Of a stretch of 64,000 nt of DNA, positions 17,089 through 25,034 are shown one piece after another. The position numbers were made by a program, and so were the translations under genes. This stretch comes from Chryseobacterium taichungense (GTDB lineage: Bacteria > Bacteroidota > Bacteroidia > Flavobacteriales > Weeksellaceae): positions 1-64,000 of the forward strand of contig NZ_FOBV01000012.1 of assembly GCF_900109935.1 (NCBI RefSeq). Direction: 5' to 3'. Positions within the stretch are counted from its first letter, which is position 1. The number at the start of each line of letters is the position of its first letter. The notes under the pieces were generated by a model. The model was not told the DNA's origin. It worked only from the letters and a program-made list of their open reading frames with translations, and did no database searches.

Positions 17089-17118
17089 TTACTGCTTGAT
17101 AAATTTGAGATTCAATGT
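17089..17118 (-). pseudogene. Remnant of a type IX sorting-domain tail
   Basis: On the minus strand the bases before the hairpin read LNLKFIKQ and stop (TAA at 17089-17091). The intact neighbours end NFKFIKQ and NYKFIKE next to the same kind of hairpin. This looks like the last few codons of a third, largely deleted paralogue. The match is short, so the call is tentative. Confidence 0.4.
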
Positions 17119-17177
17119 TTGACAAAAATTAGACATAAGAAGGTAACGACATATCTTATCATGAGTAATATTTAAGT

Positions 17178-18540
17178 GACACTATCCCATAAAGTGTGTA
17201 AGTTAAAAAGTTAGGCTTGGATTTTATAATCTGAGCCTTTCTTCAAAAATAAGCATAAATTGGTTAAGAACAATACCCCAATTCTGAATGGGCATCGACC
17301 ATTTTTTGGTGGCTTCTTTTAAAGCAAGGTAAACAGATTTCAGCACAGCATCATCGGTAGGAAAAGACATTTTGTTTTTGGTGTATTTTCGGATTTTGCC
17401 GTTGAGATTCTCGATTAAATTGGTGGTGTAAATGATTTTACGGATTTCTAAAGGAAACTCAAAAATACGGTTAATTCATCCCAATTATCCCTCCAGGATT
17501 TGATGGCGTAGGAATATTTGGATTCCCATTTTTCTGCAAAATCAGTGAGAGCAGCTTCTGCCGCTTGTTTTGTTGGTGCAGTGTAAATATGCTTCATATC
17601 AGCAGAGAACTCTTTTCTGTCTTTCCAAACCACATATTTGCAGGCGTTTCTGATCTGATGAACAACACAGATTTGGGTTTGAGATTCAGGAAATACGGAA
17701 CGGATGGTCCCAGTAAATCCATTTAAGTTATCGGTAGCGGTGATGAGAATATCTTCTACGCCACGGGCTTTTAGATCCGTTAAAACCCCCATCCAAAAGC
17801 TCGAACTTTCATTTTTACCGAGCCACATTCCCAGCACTTCTTTTTTTCCTTCACGATTTAATCCTACTGCCAAATAGATGGTTTTGTTAATGACCTTGGA
17901 GTTTTCACGAACCTTTAATACGATTCCGTCCATCCAGACAATTAAATACAAATCTTCTAAGGGTCGGTTTTGCCAGCTCACCACTTCGGTGGCAACGGCA
18001 TTGGTAATCCTGGAAATGGCGGAAGCTGATATTTCAAAATCGTACAGCTCTTTGACCTGCTCTTCTATATCGCTCACACTCATCCCTTTGGCGTAGAAGG
18101 AGATAATAATATTCTCCAAACCTTCGATGATGTTATGCCTTTTGGGTACCAGTACAGGTTCAAAACTGCTTGCCCTGTCTCTGGGAACTTTGATTTCACT
18201 CTCTCCAAAAGAGGATTTTATCTTTTTGGTGCCATGACCGTTGCGATAGTTCCCTTCCTTGGTTTTTTCATGTTTTTCATTGTCCAGATGAGCATCAAGT
18301 TCTGCCTCCAGCATATGTTCAACGGCACGTTTGTGCATCTGTTTGAAGAAAGTGGTTAAATCTTCTCCATTTTTAAAGGACTTGTAGAAATCCTTGTTAT
18401 TTAATAATTCTTCTTTGTCAATCATAACTATATAGGTTAAAAATAATAAAAAGTTATTTCCGAAAATTATTTTTGAGCTTTAGAGGGCTCAAAAATTTTT
18501 CAGAATAACTTTTAACTTACACAGTTAGTGAAATACTACC
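17178..18540. mobile_element. IS256-family insertion sequence with 8-bp target duplication
   Basis: The element is about 1363 bp. ATTTAAGT occurs directly at both borders (17170-17177 and 18541-18548), giving an 8-bp target duplication (9 bp if the following G is counted). The ends form imperfect inverted repeats sharing GTGTAAGTTAAAA about 18 bases in from each end. It holds one IS256-type transposase gene on the minus strand. It landed eight bases past the stop of the BspA-like gene at 18556, separating that gene from its probable terminator. The clean duplication suggests a fairly recent insertion. Confidence 0.92.
17224..18425 (-). pseudogene. IS256-family transposase, frameshifted
   Basis: The frame from 18425 encodes 325 residues with a zinc-finger-less IS256-type N-terminus, the first catalytic Asp in WMDGIV (D166) and the second in ATDNLNG (D232). 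It then stops early at 17448 after ELTVFLSFL. The expected C-terminus (FPLEIRKIIYTTNLIENLNGK and on to FEERLRL) is intact one frame away, ending at 17224. One base is missing in the run of five A at 17461-17465. Restored, the protein is about 400 residues, the normal length. As sequenced it lacks the region with the catalytic Glu (TTNLIE) and should be inactive. Confidence 0.9.
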
Positions 18541-18555
18541 ATTTAAGTGTATTTT

Positions 18556-20112
18556 TTATTCTTTAATGAATTTATAATTTTGAATTTTATCTTTTGTTAC
18601 GATCTGTAAAATGTAATTTCCTTTTGATAAAGTGCTGACGTTGATAATTTCATTTTCTATCTTTCCTTCCTTGAGTAACCTTCCAGATGCATCAACGATT
18701 CTGAATTTTTCAGCGTAATCTAAGTGTTCTGTATGGATGTTATCTTTCGCGGGATTAGGATAAATTGAAGCTTCTTTTGTGGTTTTAATTTCAGAAGTTG
18801 CAAGAAAACAACTTCCAACTGAGTCCCCTGTAATAATCCAGTTTTTGTTATTAATGAGAAAGTCTCTTTGGTTGGCAATATTTGAGGCGTATTTTGCTGG
18901 CGTTGTAGACCCTAGGTTCACATTGTTTGCCGTATTGGGATTGTTTGCCCAACCGACAAGTGTTTTACTGTAATTGTTGCAGTCAATAGCAGTATTTACA
19001 ATCATACTTGAAGCATCGCTAAGTGATGCTAAATTCCAGTTTTCAAATGATTGATTATAGCTTGATGCATCCGTTAAAAAAGTATTTATTCTTGTAACGT
19101 TACTTACATTCCAGGAATTTAAATTTTGATTAAATGAGGTACAGCCATGAAATACGTGCGCCATATCTGTAACATTTGCTGTATTCCACATATTTAAATT
19201 TTGATTAAATACAGGAATCATATGAAACATAAAATGCATATCCTGAAGACTTGATGTATTCCAATTATCTAATCGCTGATTAAAGCTCAGACATTGACCA
19301 AACATCCAGGCCATATTGGTAACTTTTGAAACGTCCCAATTGTTTACACTTTGATTGAATACTGCTCTTCCGGCCAGCATATAGCTCATATCTGTAGCTG
19401 AAGAAGTATTCCAGCTTCCTATAAAGGGTGAATTGAACTGGTGAGGAATAGTAGAGGTGCTTGTAAGGCAAGAGAACATAAAGCTGAAGTTCGTAACTTT
19501 AGAAGTATTCCAGTTTTGCATAGAAGGAGCTCCTGTAAATTGCGGAGTTCCAAAAAACATAAAAGATACATCTGTAACAGACTTAAGGTTTGGGCTGTCT
19601 GTTGCGGTAAGTTGCAGGGATAGGCAATTGGTAAAAGCAGAATTCATAGAGATCCATGAGATGTCTCCCCATTGCTCTATTTCTATTATTTTATCAGCGC
19701 TACCAAACATTTGCCAGATTGGAATAATCATTTCTGCAGCAGGAAGTAATTGTGCTGTTCCAAATTTTATTTGTCTGAAAACACCGTTTCCGTTGGAGAC
19801 TTTTACTCTGTAAGTTGAACTAGAAGAATCTTCGCTTGATGTTCCGAAATCAATTAAAACCTGATTAGTAGAGGTTACATTTGTCATAATTCCGTTATGA
19901 AGTGGATAACCAATTTCTTCCCACTCGATTGTATAATTTTCTCCATTACCGGGAAACCAGATTTGATTTGAATTTGCCTGAAAGGGAGCGTCTACAGTTA
20001 CACTGGGACTTGAAGCAAGACCTGGTTGCCAAATAGTGATAAATTCATTTTGTGCTTTAAAGATCTGACTCAGAGAAATCAGAAAGATGATCAGTGGTAG
20101 TTTTTTTAGCAT
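18556..20112 (-). CDS. BspA-like surface protein with type IX sorting domain
   Basis: A 518-residue secreted protein. The signal peptide ends near KAQ (residue 21). The middle, about residues 180-400, has around six to seven ~25-residue repeats of the BspA/DUF285 type with FNQxxxxWNxS and MxxMF blocks. The C-terminal ~75 residues are a type A sorting domain, with IYPNPAKDNI at its start and NYKFIKE at its end, which directs export and surface attachment by the type IX system. It is a paralogue of the gene upstream at 20253; signal peptides and promoters are nearly the same. Binding partner unknown. The IS256-family element lies just beyond its stop. Confidence 0.88.
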   Translation of the reverse strand: MLKKLPLIIFLISLSQIFKAQNEFITIWQPGLASSPSVTVDAPFQANSNQIWFPGNGENYTIEWEEIGYPLHNGIMTNVTSTNQVLIDFGTSSEDSSSSTYRVKVSNGNGVFRQIKFGTAQLLPAAEMIIPIWQMFGSADKIIEIEQWGDISWISMNSAFTNCLSLQLTATDSPNLKSVTDVSFMFFGTPQFTGAPSMQNWNTSKVTNFSFMFSCLTSTSTIPHQFNSPFIGSWNTSSATDMSYMLAGRAVFNQSVNNWDVSKVTNMAWMFGQCLSFNQRLDNWNTSSLQDMHFMFHMIPVFNQNLNMWNTANVTDMAHVFHGCTSFNQNLNSWNVSNVTRINTFLTDASSYNQSFENWNLASLSDASSMIVNTAIDCNNYSKTLVGWANNPNTANNVNLGSTTPAKYASNIANQRDFLINNKNWIITGDSVGSCFLATSEIKTTKEASIYPNPAKDNIHTEHLDYAEKFRIVDASGRLLKEGKIENEIINVSTLSKGNYILQIVTKDKIQNYKFIKE

Positions 20113-20166
20113 GCTTTTATTTTGTGAGTTTGTTTAAAGTTGATTATAAATTATACAAATCAATAT

Positions 20167-20186
20167 TTTGTGAATTAACAAAGGTA
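20167..20186 (-). promoter_or_regulatory. Promoter region with palindrome upstream of the first BspA-like gene
   Basis: On the minus strand TACCTTTG (20179-20186) fits TAnnTTTG. It overlaps the near-palindrome TTTGTGAATTAACAAA (20167-20182), which occurs identically upstream of the paralogue at 22055-22070, followed in both by the same ~15 bases. Confidence 0.55.
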
Positions 20187-20220
20187 ATCAAAACTTTTAT
20201 TTATTAATGATAATATAAAT

Positions 20221-20245
20221 GCGGCTCACGATTTTTGTGAGCCGC
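20221..20245 (-). terminator. Hairpin after the second BspA-like gene
   Basis: GCGGCTCAC (20221-20229) pairs with GTGAGCCGC (20237-20245) across a 7-base loop. It lies 8 bases beyond the stop of the gene at 20253 and copies the hairpin at 17053-17079. Confidence 0.7.
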
Positions 20246-20252
20246 GGATGTT

Positions 20253-21998
20253 TTATTGTTTTATGAACTTGAAATTTTTACTTTCCCTTTTTGAAATCAA
20301 TTGCAAAATATAATTTCCTGAAAGTAAAGTATGAATATTGATCTTTTCATGGCTTAATTTTCCTTTTAAAATAACTCTTCCTACGGCATCATAAATGATG
20401 AAATCTTCCGCATCGGAATTCTTAACATGAATAAAATCAGAAGCTGGATTTGGGTAAATATAAATTTCATTTTTTACCACCGGATCAGATGTTCCCAGTA
20501 CAGAATGACATTCACCATTGTAAATATCTCCCGAAATATTCCAGTTTTTTACTGATATCAATTGATTTCTAGCAGCTACAGCTGCCGGATTAGAGTAGAT
20601 GAGTGATGATACGGGTGCAAGATAAATGTTATTAGGGGTAGAAAGATTTGTGCTCCATCCAAAAAGTGTGCTATCGTAATTCTGGCAATTTAATCCTGAA
20701 TTTGCAAGCATTCCATTAGCAGAAACCAATGCGTTTAACTGCCATTGGCCAAGATCCTGGTTAAATGCAGTGGCACCTGAAAACATATTGCTCATGTTTT
20801 TTACTTTGCTGACATTCCAGCTTCCTATATTCTGATTAAAAATTGGAGCATTTTTAAACATGTTTTGCATATATTCAACCTTTTTTACATTCCAGCCACT
20901 AATATCCTGATTAAAGTTTGATGCACCATTGAACATATCACTCATCCATTCAACCTTACTGACGTCCCAATTTCCTATATCCTGATTAAAAGCCAGAGCA
21001 TTGGCAAACATTCCTTCCATAATCGTTGCGCTTCCCGTATTCCAGTTGCTGATATCCTGGTTGAAAACTTTAGCATTGCTGAACATCCTGTCCATTTCAA
21101 TTCCCTTTGAAGTATCCCAATTCCCAATTGGCTGATTAAATTTGTGAGCGTTTGAAAACATAAATTCAAAATCAAGGTTTTTGGAGGTATCCCAGTTTCC
21201 GATGGGCTGGTTAAATTCCCGGGCATTATTGAACATGGCCGTCATGCTTTCTACTTTGGAGGTATTCCAATTGGCCAGCGGTTGGTTAAAAATTAAAGCT
21301 GATAAGAAAGTGGTTGCCATAACGATTACATTTGAAGTATTCCAGCTTCCTACCGGCTGATTGAAGAGGTAGCATCCTGAAAATGTGTCCAATAGAGTAA
21401 TAACGCTCGAAATATCCCATGCATCAATAGTTGGATTTCCCACAAAAGCATTGCATCCGGCGAACATAAATGACATATCTGTCACGTCCGAAAGATCAGG
21501 AGTATCGGTTGCGGTGACGTCTAAAAATTTACACATATGAAATGCCTGTTCCATAGATGACCAGTTGATATTTCCCCATTGTTCAACCTTTATTATTTTG
21601 TGAACGTCTCCTACAATTCCATCAAAATTAAGCATATCCCAATCCGAAAATCGTATCTGGTGAAAACTGCCATTCCCGTTGCTTACTTTTATTCGATATG
21701 TCGCCTGTGAAGGGTTGGGGTTTAATGGGGAGCCAAAATCGATCAGGATCTGATAATTTGAACTCACATCGGTAAGTGTACCATTATGGGACGGATATCC
21801 TATTTCTTCCCAATATATTTTATAATTAGTTCCTCTTCCCGGAAACCAGATTTGGTTGTTGGTGGAATTAACCGTTATTCCTGTGTAAGCAATAGTATGG
21901 GGTGTACTTGGTTTCCAGACCGTGATAAATTCATTTTGTGCTTTTAAAATCTGGCTCATTAAAATCAGAAAGATGATCAGTGGTAGTTTTTTTAGCAT
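20253..21998 (-). CDS. BspA-like surface protein with type IX sorting domain
   Basis: A 581-residue secreted protein from the start MLKKLPLIIF, chosen because it begins the signal peptide and matches the paralogue; a Met 16 codons upstream only adds unlike sequence. About nine 25-residue BspA/DUF285 repeats occupy residues ~190-430, with unit pattern FNQxIGNWDxSKxxxMxxMF. The C-terminal type A sorting domain runs from IYPNPASDFIHV to NFKFIKQ. Export and anchoring by PorU/PorV-type machinery is expected. The neighbouring gene at 18556 is a paralogue with fewer repeats. Role (adhesion or matrix binding) is inferred from BspA proteins only. Confidence 0.9.
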   Translation of the reverse strand: MLKKLPLIIFLILMSQILKAQNEFITVWKPSTPHTIAYTGITVNSTNNQIWFPGRGTNYKIYWEEIGYPSHNGTLTDVSSNYQILIDFGSPLNPNPSQATYRIKVSNGNGSFHQIRFSDWDMLNFDGIVGDVHKIIKVEQWGNINWSSMEQAFHMCKFLDVTATDTPDLSDVTDMSFMFAGCNAFVGNPTIDAWDISSVITLLDTFSGCYLFNQPVGSWNTSNVIVMATTFLSALIFNQPLANWNTSKVESMTAMFNNAREFNQPIGNWDTSKNLDFEFMFSNAHKFNQPIGNWDTSKGIEMDRMFSNAKVFNQDISNWNTGSATIMEGMFANALAFNQDIGNWDVSKVEWMSDMFNGASNFNQDISGWNVKKVEYMQNMFKNAPIFNQNIGSWNVSKVKNMSNMFSGATAFNQDLGQWQLNALVSANGMLANSGLNCQNYDSTLFGWSTNLSTPNNIYLAPVSSLIYSNPAAVAARNQLISVKNWNISGDIYNGECHSVLGTSDPVVKNEIYIYPNPASDFIHVKNSDAEDFIIYDAVGRVILKGKLSHEKINIHTLLSGNYILQLISKRESKNFKFIKQ

Positions 21999-22054
21999 GC
22001 TTTTATTTTGTGGGGTTTGTTTTAAATTTAATTTGAAAACATACAAATCAATAA

Positions 22055-22074
22055 TTTGTGAATTAACAAAAATA
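22055..22074 (-). promoter_or_regulatory. Promoter region with palindrome upstream of the second BspA-like gene
   Basis: TATTTTTG on the minus strand (22067-22074) overlaps TTTGTGAATTAACAAA (22055-22070), the same near-palindrome found before the paralogue. The shared sequence suggests a common regulator, or simply a duplicated promoter. Confidence 0.55.
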
Positions 22075-22182
22075 ATAAAATATTAAAAATTACTATCATT
22101 GATTAATATAAAACTGAATTTTTTATATAAAAAAGATGATTTTAGAAAAAATTATTTAATAAAGATGAATCTTATAAACACG

Positions 22183-22212
22183 AAAAATCCCGCTACGAAT
22201 AGCAGGATTTTT
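22183..22212. terminator. Terminator of ahcY
   Basis: A 13-bp stem with one mismatch (22183-22195 with 22200-22212) around the loop CGAA. It ends in U-rich sequence on both strands and lies 21 bases beyond the ahcY stop. Confidence 0.8.
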
Positions 22213-22233
22213 TATAATAATATCAGAATTGAA

Positions 22234-23547
22234 TTAGTATCTGTAATATTCCGGTTTGAAAGGTCCTTCAACATTTACTCCGATATAATCGGCCTGTTCC
22301 TGAGAAAGAGTTTCCAATTCAACGCTTAATTTCTTAAGGTGAAGGGCTGCTACTTTTTCATCAAGATGCTTAGGCAATGTATATACTTCGTTTTTGTACG
22401 CTGCGGAATTGTTCCAAAGTTCGATCTGAGCCAAAGTCTGGTTAGAGAAAGAGTTTGACATTACAAAACTTGGATGCCCTGTTGCACAGCCTAAGTTTAC
22501 CAATCTACCTTCAGCAAGAATGATAACTTCTTTACCCTCAATAGTGTAGATGTCCACCTGAGGTTTTACTTCAGATTTTGTATGACCGTAGTTTTTGTTT
22601 AGCCAAGCCATATCAATCTCGTTATCGAAGTGACCGATATTACAAACGATTGCTTTATCTTTCATTTTCAGGAAATGCTCACCTCTTACGATGTTGAAGT
22701 TACCGGTTGTTGTGATAATGATATCTGCGTTATCAACTACTGTATCCAATCTTTTTACTTCGTATCCGTCCATGGCAGCCTGAAGTGCACAGATCGGGTC
22801 AATTTCCGTTACTGTAACGATAGAGCCGGCTCCTCTGAAGGATGCAGCTGTACCTTTACCAACGTCTCCGTATCCGCAAACAACCACTCTTTTTCCGGCA
22901 AGCATTACATCAGTAGCTCTTCTTACCGCATCAACAGCAGATTCTTTACAGCCATATTTGTTGTCGAATTTGGATTTAGTTACCGAATCATTAACGTTGA
23001 TGGCAGGCATTACCAAAGTTCCGTTTTTAATTCTTTCGTACAATCTGTGAACACCGGTTGTTGTTTCTTCAGAAAGTCCTTTGATGTCTTTTGTCAATTC
23101 AGGATATTTATCGAAAACCATGTTGGTAAGGTCACCTCCGTCATCAAGAATCATGTTCAACGGTTTTCTGTCTTCTCCGAAGAATAAAGTCTGCTCGATA
23201 CACCAGTCAAATTCTTCTTCATTAAGTCCTTTCCATGCGTAAACAGGAATTCCGGCAGCAGCAATGGCAGCTGCAGCATGATCCTGAGTAGAGAAAATAT
23301 TACAAGAAGACCAGGTAACTTCAGCACCTAAAGCTACCAGCGTCTCGATAAGCACAGCTGTTTGGATTGTCATGTGAAGACATCCTGCGATTCTTGCTCC
23401 TTTTAATGGCTGGGATGGCCCGTATTCTTCACGGATTGACATCAAACCAGGCATTTCTGCTTCTGCAAGAGTAATTTCTTTTCGTCCCCATTCTGCAAGG
23501 GAGATATCCTTCACTTTGTAAGGAATGTATTGTGTTGTAGTACTCAT
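22234..23547 (-). CDS. ahcY: Adenosylhomocysteinase
   Basis: A 437-residue cytoplasmic enzyme that hydrolyses S-adenosylhomocysteine to adenosine and homocysteine, recycling the methyl cycle. The protein shows HMTIQTAVLIETL near residue 57, WSSCNIFSTQDHAAAA near 80, the lysine segment NDSVTKSKFDNKYGC and the NAD-binding motif VVCGYGDVGKGTA near 221-233. The C-terminus ends PFKPEYYRY, as in the family (KPxxYRY). The gene has its own promoter element and terminator. Confidence 0.98.
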   Translation of the reverse strand: MSTTTQYIPYKVKDISLAEWGRKEITLAEAEMPGLMSIREEYGPSQPLKGARIAGCLHMTIQTAVLIETLVALGAEVTWSSCNIFSTQDHAAAAIAAAGIPVYAWKGLNEEEFDWCIEQTLFFGEDRKPLNMILDDGGDLTNMVFDKYPELTKDIKGLSEETTTGVHRLYERIKNGTLVMPAINVNDSVTKSKFDNKYGCKESAVDAVRRATDVMLAGKRVVVCGYGDVGKGTAASFRGAGSIVTVTEIDPICALQAAMDGYEVKRLDTVVDNADIIITTTGNFNIVRGEHFLKMKDKAIVCNIGHFDNEIDMAWLNKNYGHTKSEVKPQVDIYTIEGKEVIILAEGRLVNLGCATGHPSFVMSNSFSNQTLAQIELWNNSAAYKNEVYTLPKHLDEKVAALHLKKLSVELETLSQEQADYIGVNVEGPFKPEYYRY

Positions 23548-23587
23548 ATGTAAATGAATAAGTTTAAATTCAACGATAATAAGATTG

Positions 23588-23595
23588 CAAAATTA
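23588..23595 (-). promoter_or_regulatory. Putative -7 element of ahcY
   Basis: TAATTTTG on the minus strand matches TAnnTTTG and ends 40 bases before the ahcY start codon. The -33 box is not clear. Confidence 0.45.
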
Positions 23596-23688
23596 CAACT
23601 AATAATTAAGATATAAAAACTGAAGCTTGAGAACTGTTATATGAAATTATACAGGTTAGAAAATTATTTTTATTTATTCTAAATAGAT

Positions 23689-23696
23689 TATTTTTG
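23689..23696 (+). promoter_or_regulatory. Putative -7 element of the HugZ-like gene
   Basis: TATTTTTG matches TAnnTTTG and ends 17 bases before the ATG at 23714. Confidence 0.5.
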
Positions 23697-23713
23697 TATA
23701 AAATAAATCAGCT

Positions 23714-24241
23714 ATGAATCATACAACTACTGAAGAAGCTAAAAAAGCTGCAAAACCATTAACACCAAAAATTAATGAATTAATTGAAAGAAGCAAAAGT
23801 GTACTACTTGCAACCGTAAATGCAGAAGGTACACCAAACTCAAGCTATGCCCCTTTTGTGCATATTGATAAAGCATTTTACATCTTGGTATCGTTCATGG
23901 CAAAGCATACCCAGAATCTTGCAGATGGAAGAAAAACGTCCGTAATGATTATTGAGGATGAATCTGCCACAAAACAAATTTATGCACGTGAAAGATTAAC
24001 GTTTGAAGCTACTACAACTAACGTAGAAAGAGATTCTGAAACCTGGAATGCTGTTGTCGGAAAACTCAGAGAAGCCCACGGTAAAGTTGTTGATGTCATT
24101 GCTGATATGAAAGACTTCATCCTGATTGGACTTCATCCCGTAAAAGGATCTTATGTAAATGGCTTCGGAAGTGCTTATTTTGTCAATGAAAATCTGGAAA
24201 TTCTTGAACACAGAAATGATCAGAATCATCAGTCGAAATAA
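23714..24241 (+). CDS. HugZ-like pyridoxamine 5'-phosphate oxidase family protein
   Basis: A 175-residue split-barrel protein. It shows SVLLATVNAEGTPNSSYAPFV near residues 29-49, the standard opening of flavin/heme-binding split barrels, then QNLADGRKTSVMIIEDE and a C-terminal GLHPVKGSYVNGFGSAY. That tail resembles the HugZ group, which contributes to heme breakdown in several pathogens. Heme binding here is inference from family resemblance only. It has its own promoter and a terminator hairpin. Confidence 0.82.
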   Translation: MNHTTTEEAKKAAKPLTPKINELIERSKSVLLATVNAEGTPNSSYAPFVHIDKAFYILVSFMAKHTQNLADGRKTSVMIIEDESATKQIYARERLTFEATTTNVERDSETWNAVVGKLREAHGKVVDVIADMKDFILIGLHPVKGSYVNGFGSAYFVNENLEILEHRNDQNHQSK

Positions 24242-24297
24242 TTTTTTCAGCCCAGAAGGATAATCATAAATTTTAATATATTTTAAATTTAAAAGAA

Positions 24298-24328
24298 AAT
24301 TCACTTAGATTTTAAGTGAATTTTTTTT
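24298..24328 (+). terminator. Terminator after the HugZ-like gene
   Basis: AATTCACTTA (24298-24307) pairs with TAAGTGAATT (24313-24322), followed by six more T. Confidence 0.8.
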
Positions 24329-24419
24329 ATGAAAGAAACCAATGTTAAACTTCTCTTATCGTACTTCCGGTTTACAGCCAAAAAATTTCACTAATTTTAC
24401 CATCATATAAAATATACCG

Positions 24420-25034
24420 ATGCCACTTTACAGAGATTTTTCTGATGACAACGCCACGATTCTTGTATGGAAATACGATGAGACTGAAGATCTTGATATT
24501 CATAAGCTTCTGGAACCTGAGAATGCAGAAAAAGTGAAAGATTATCATCCTAAAAAGCTATTGGAAGTGCTAATGGTCCGTAAGCTTCTTAAAGGTTTAA
24601 AACCTCATTCAAAGATATTATATAAAGAAAGAGAACCATTTTTATCGCCCAAAGATGCAGAAATTTCAATTACGCATTCCTTTCCTTTTGCCGCGATTGC
24701 TATTTCTAAAAATAAAATAGGGATTGATATTGAAAAATTTAATCCTAAAATTTTAAGATTAATTGATAAGTTCACCTACGAAAATGAAAGAGGGTTTATT
24801 CCTTTCGATAACGAAGTTACTTTCTATACCATTATCTGGAGTGTAAAGGAAAGCATGTATAAAATTCACCATTCAAAACACTGGTCACTGAAAAAACATT
24901 ATGAAGTAAGACCGTTTGAGCTGAAACATCTCCACAATATTAAATGCCGAGTGCATGACGATACGATGTCTGATGAATTTAAAGCGAGGGTAGAGTTCTT
25001 CGATGAATACTGCTTTACGATTGTTGAGGAATAG
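24420..25034 (+). CDS. 4'-phosphopantetheinyl transferase superfamily protein
   Basis: A 204-residue protein with the core motifs of the Sfp/AcpT superfamily: ISITHSFPFAAIAIS near residues 82-96, the metal-binding GIDIE near 101-105 and WSVKESMYKIH near 140-150. It would transfer the phosphopantetheine arm of CoA to a carrier protein. It is shorter than Sfp (about 225) but complete in its motifs. Its last 20 bases overlap the end of the convergent FUSC gene. The carrier protein it serves is not in the window. Confidence 0.85.
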   Translation: MPLYRDFSDDNATILVWKYDETEDLDIHKLLEPENAEKVKDYHPKKLLEVLMVRKLLKGLKPHSKILYKEREPFLSPKDAEISITHSFPFAAIAISKNKIGIDIEKFNPKILRLIDKFTYENERGFIPFDNEVTFYTIIWSVKESMYKIHHSKHWSLKKHYEVRPFELKHLHNIKCRVHDDTMSDEFKARVEFFDEYCFTIVEE

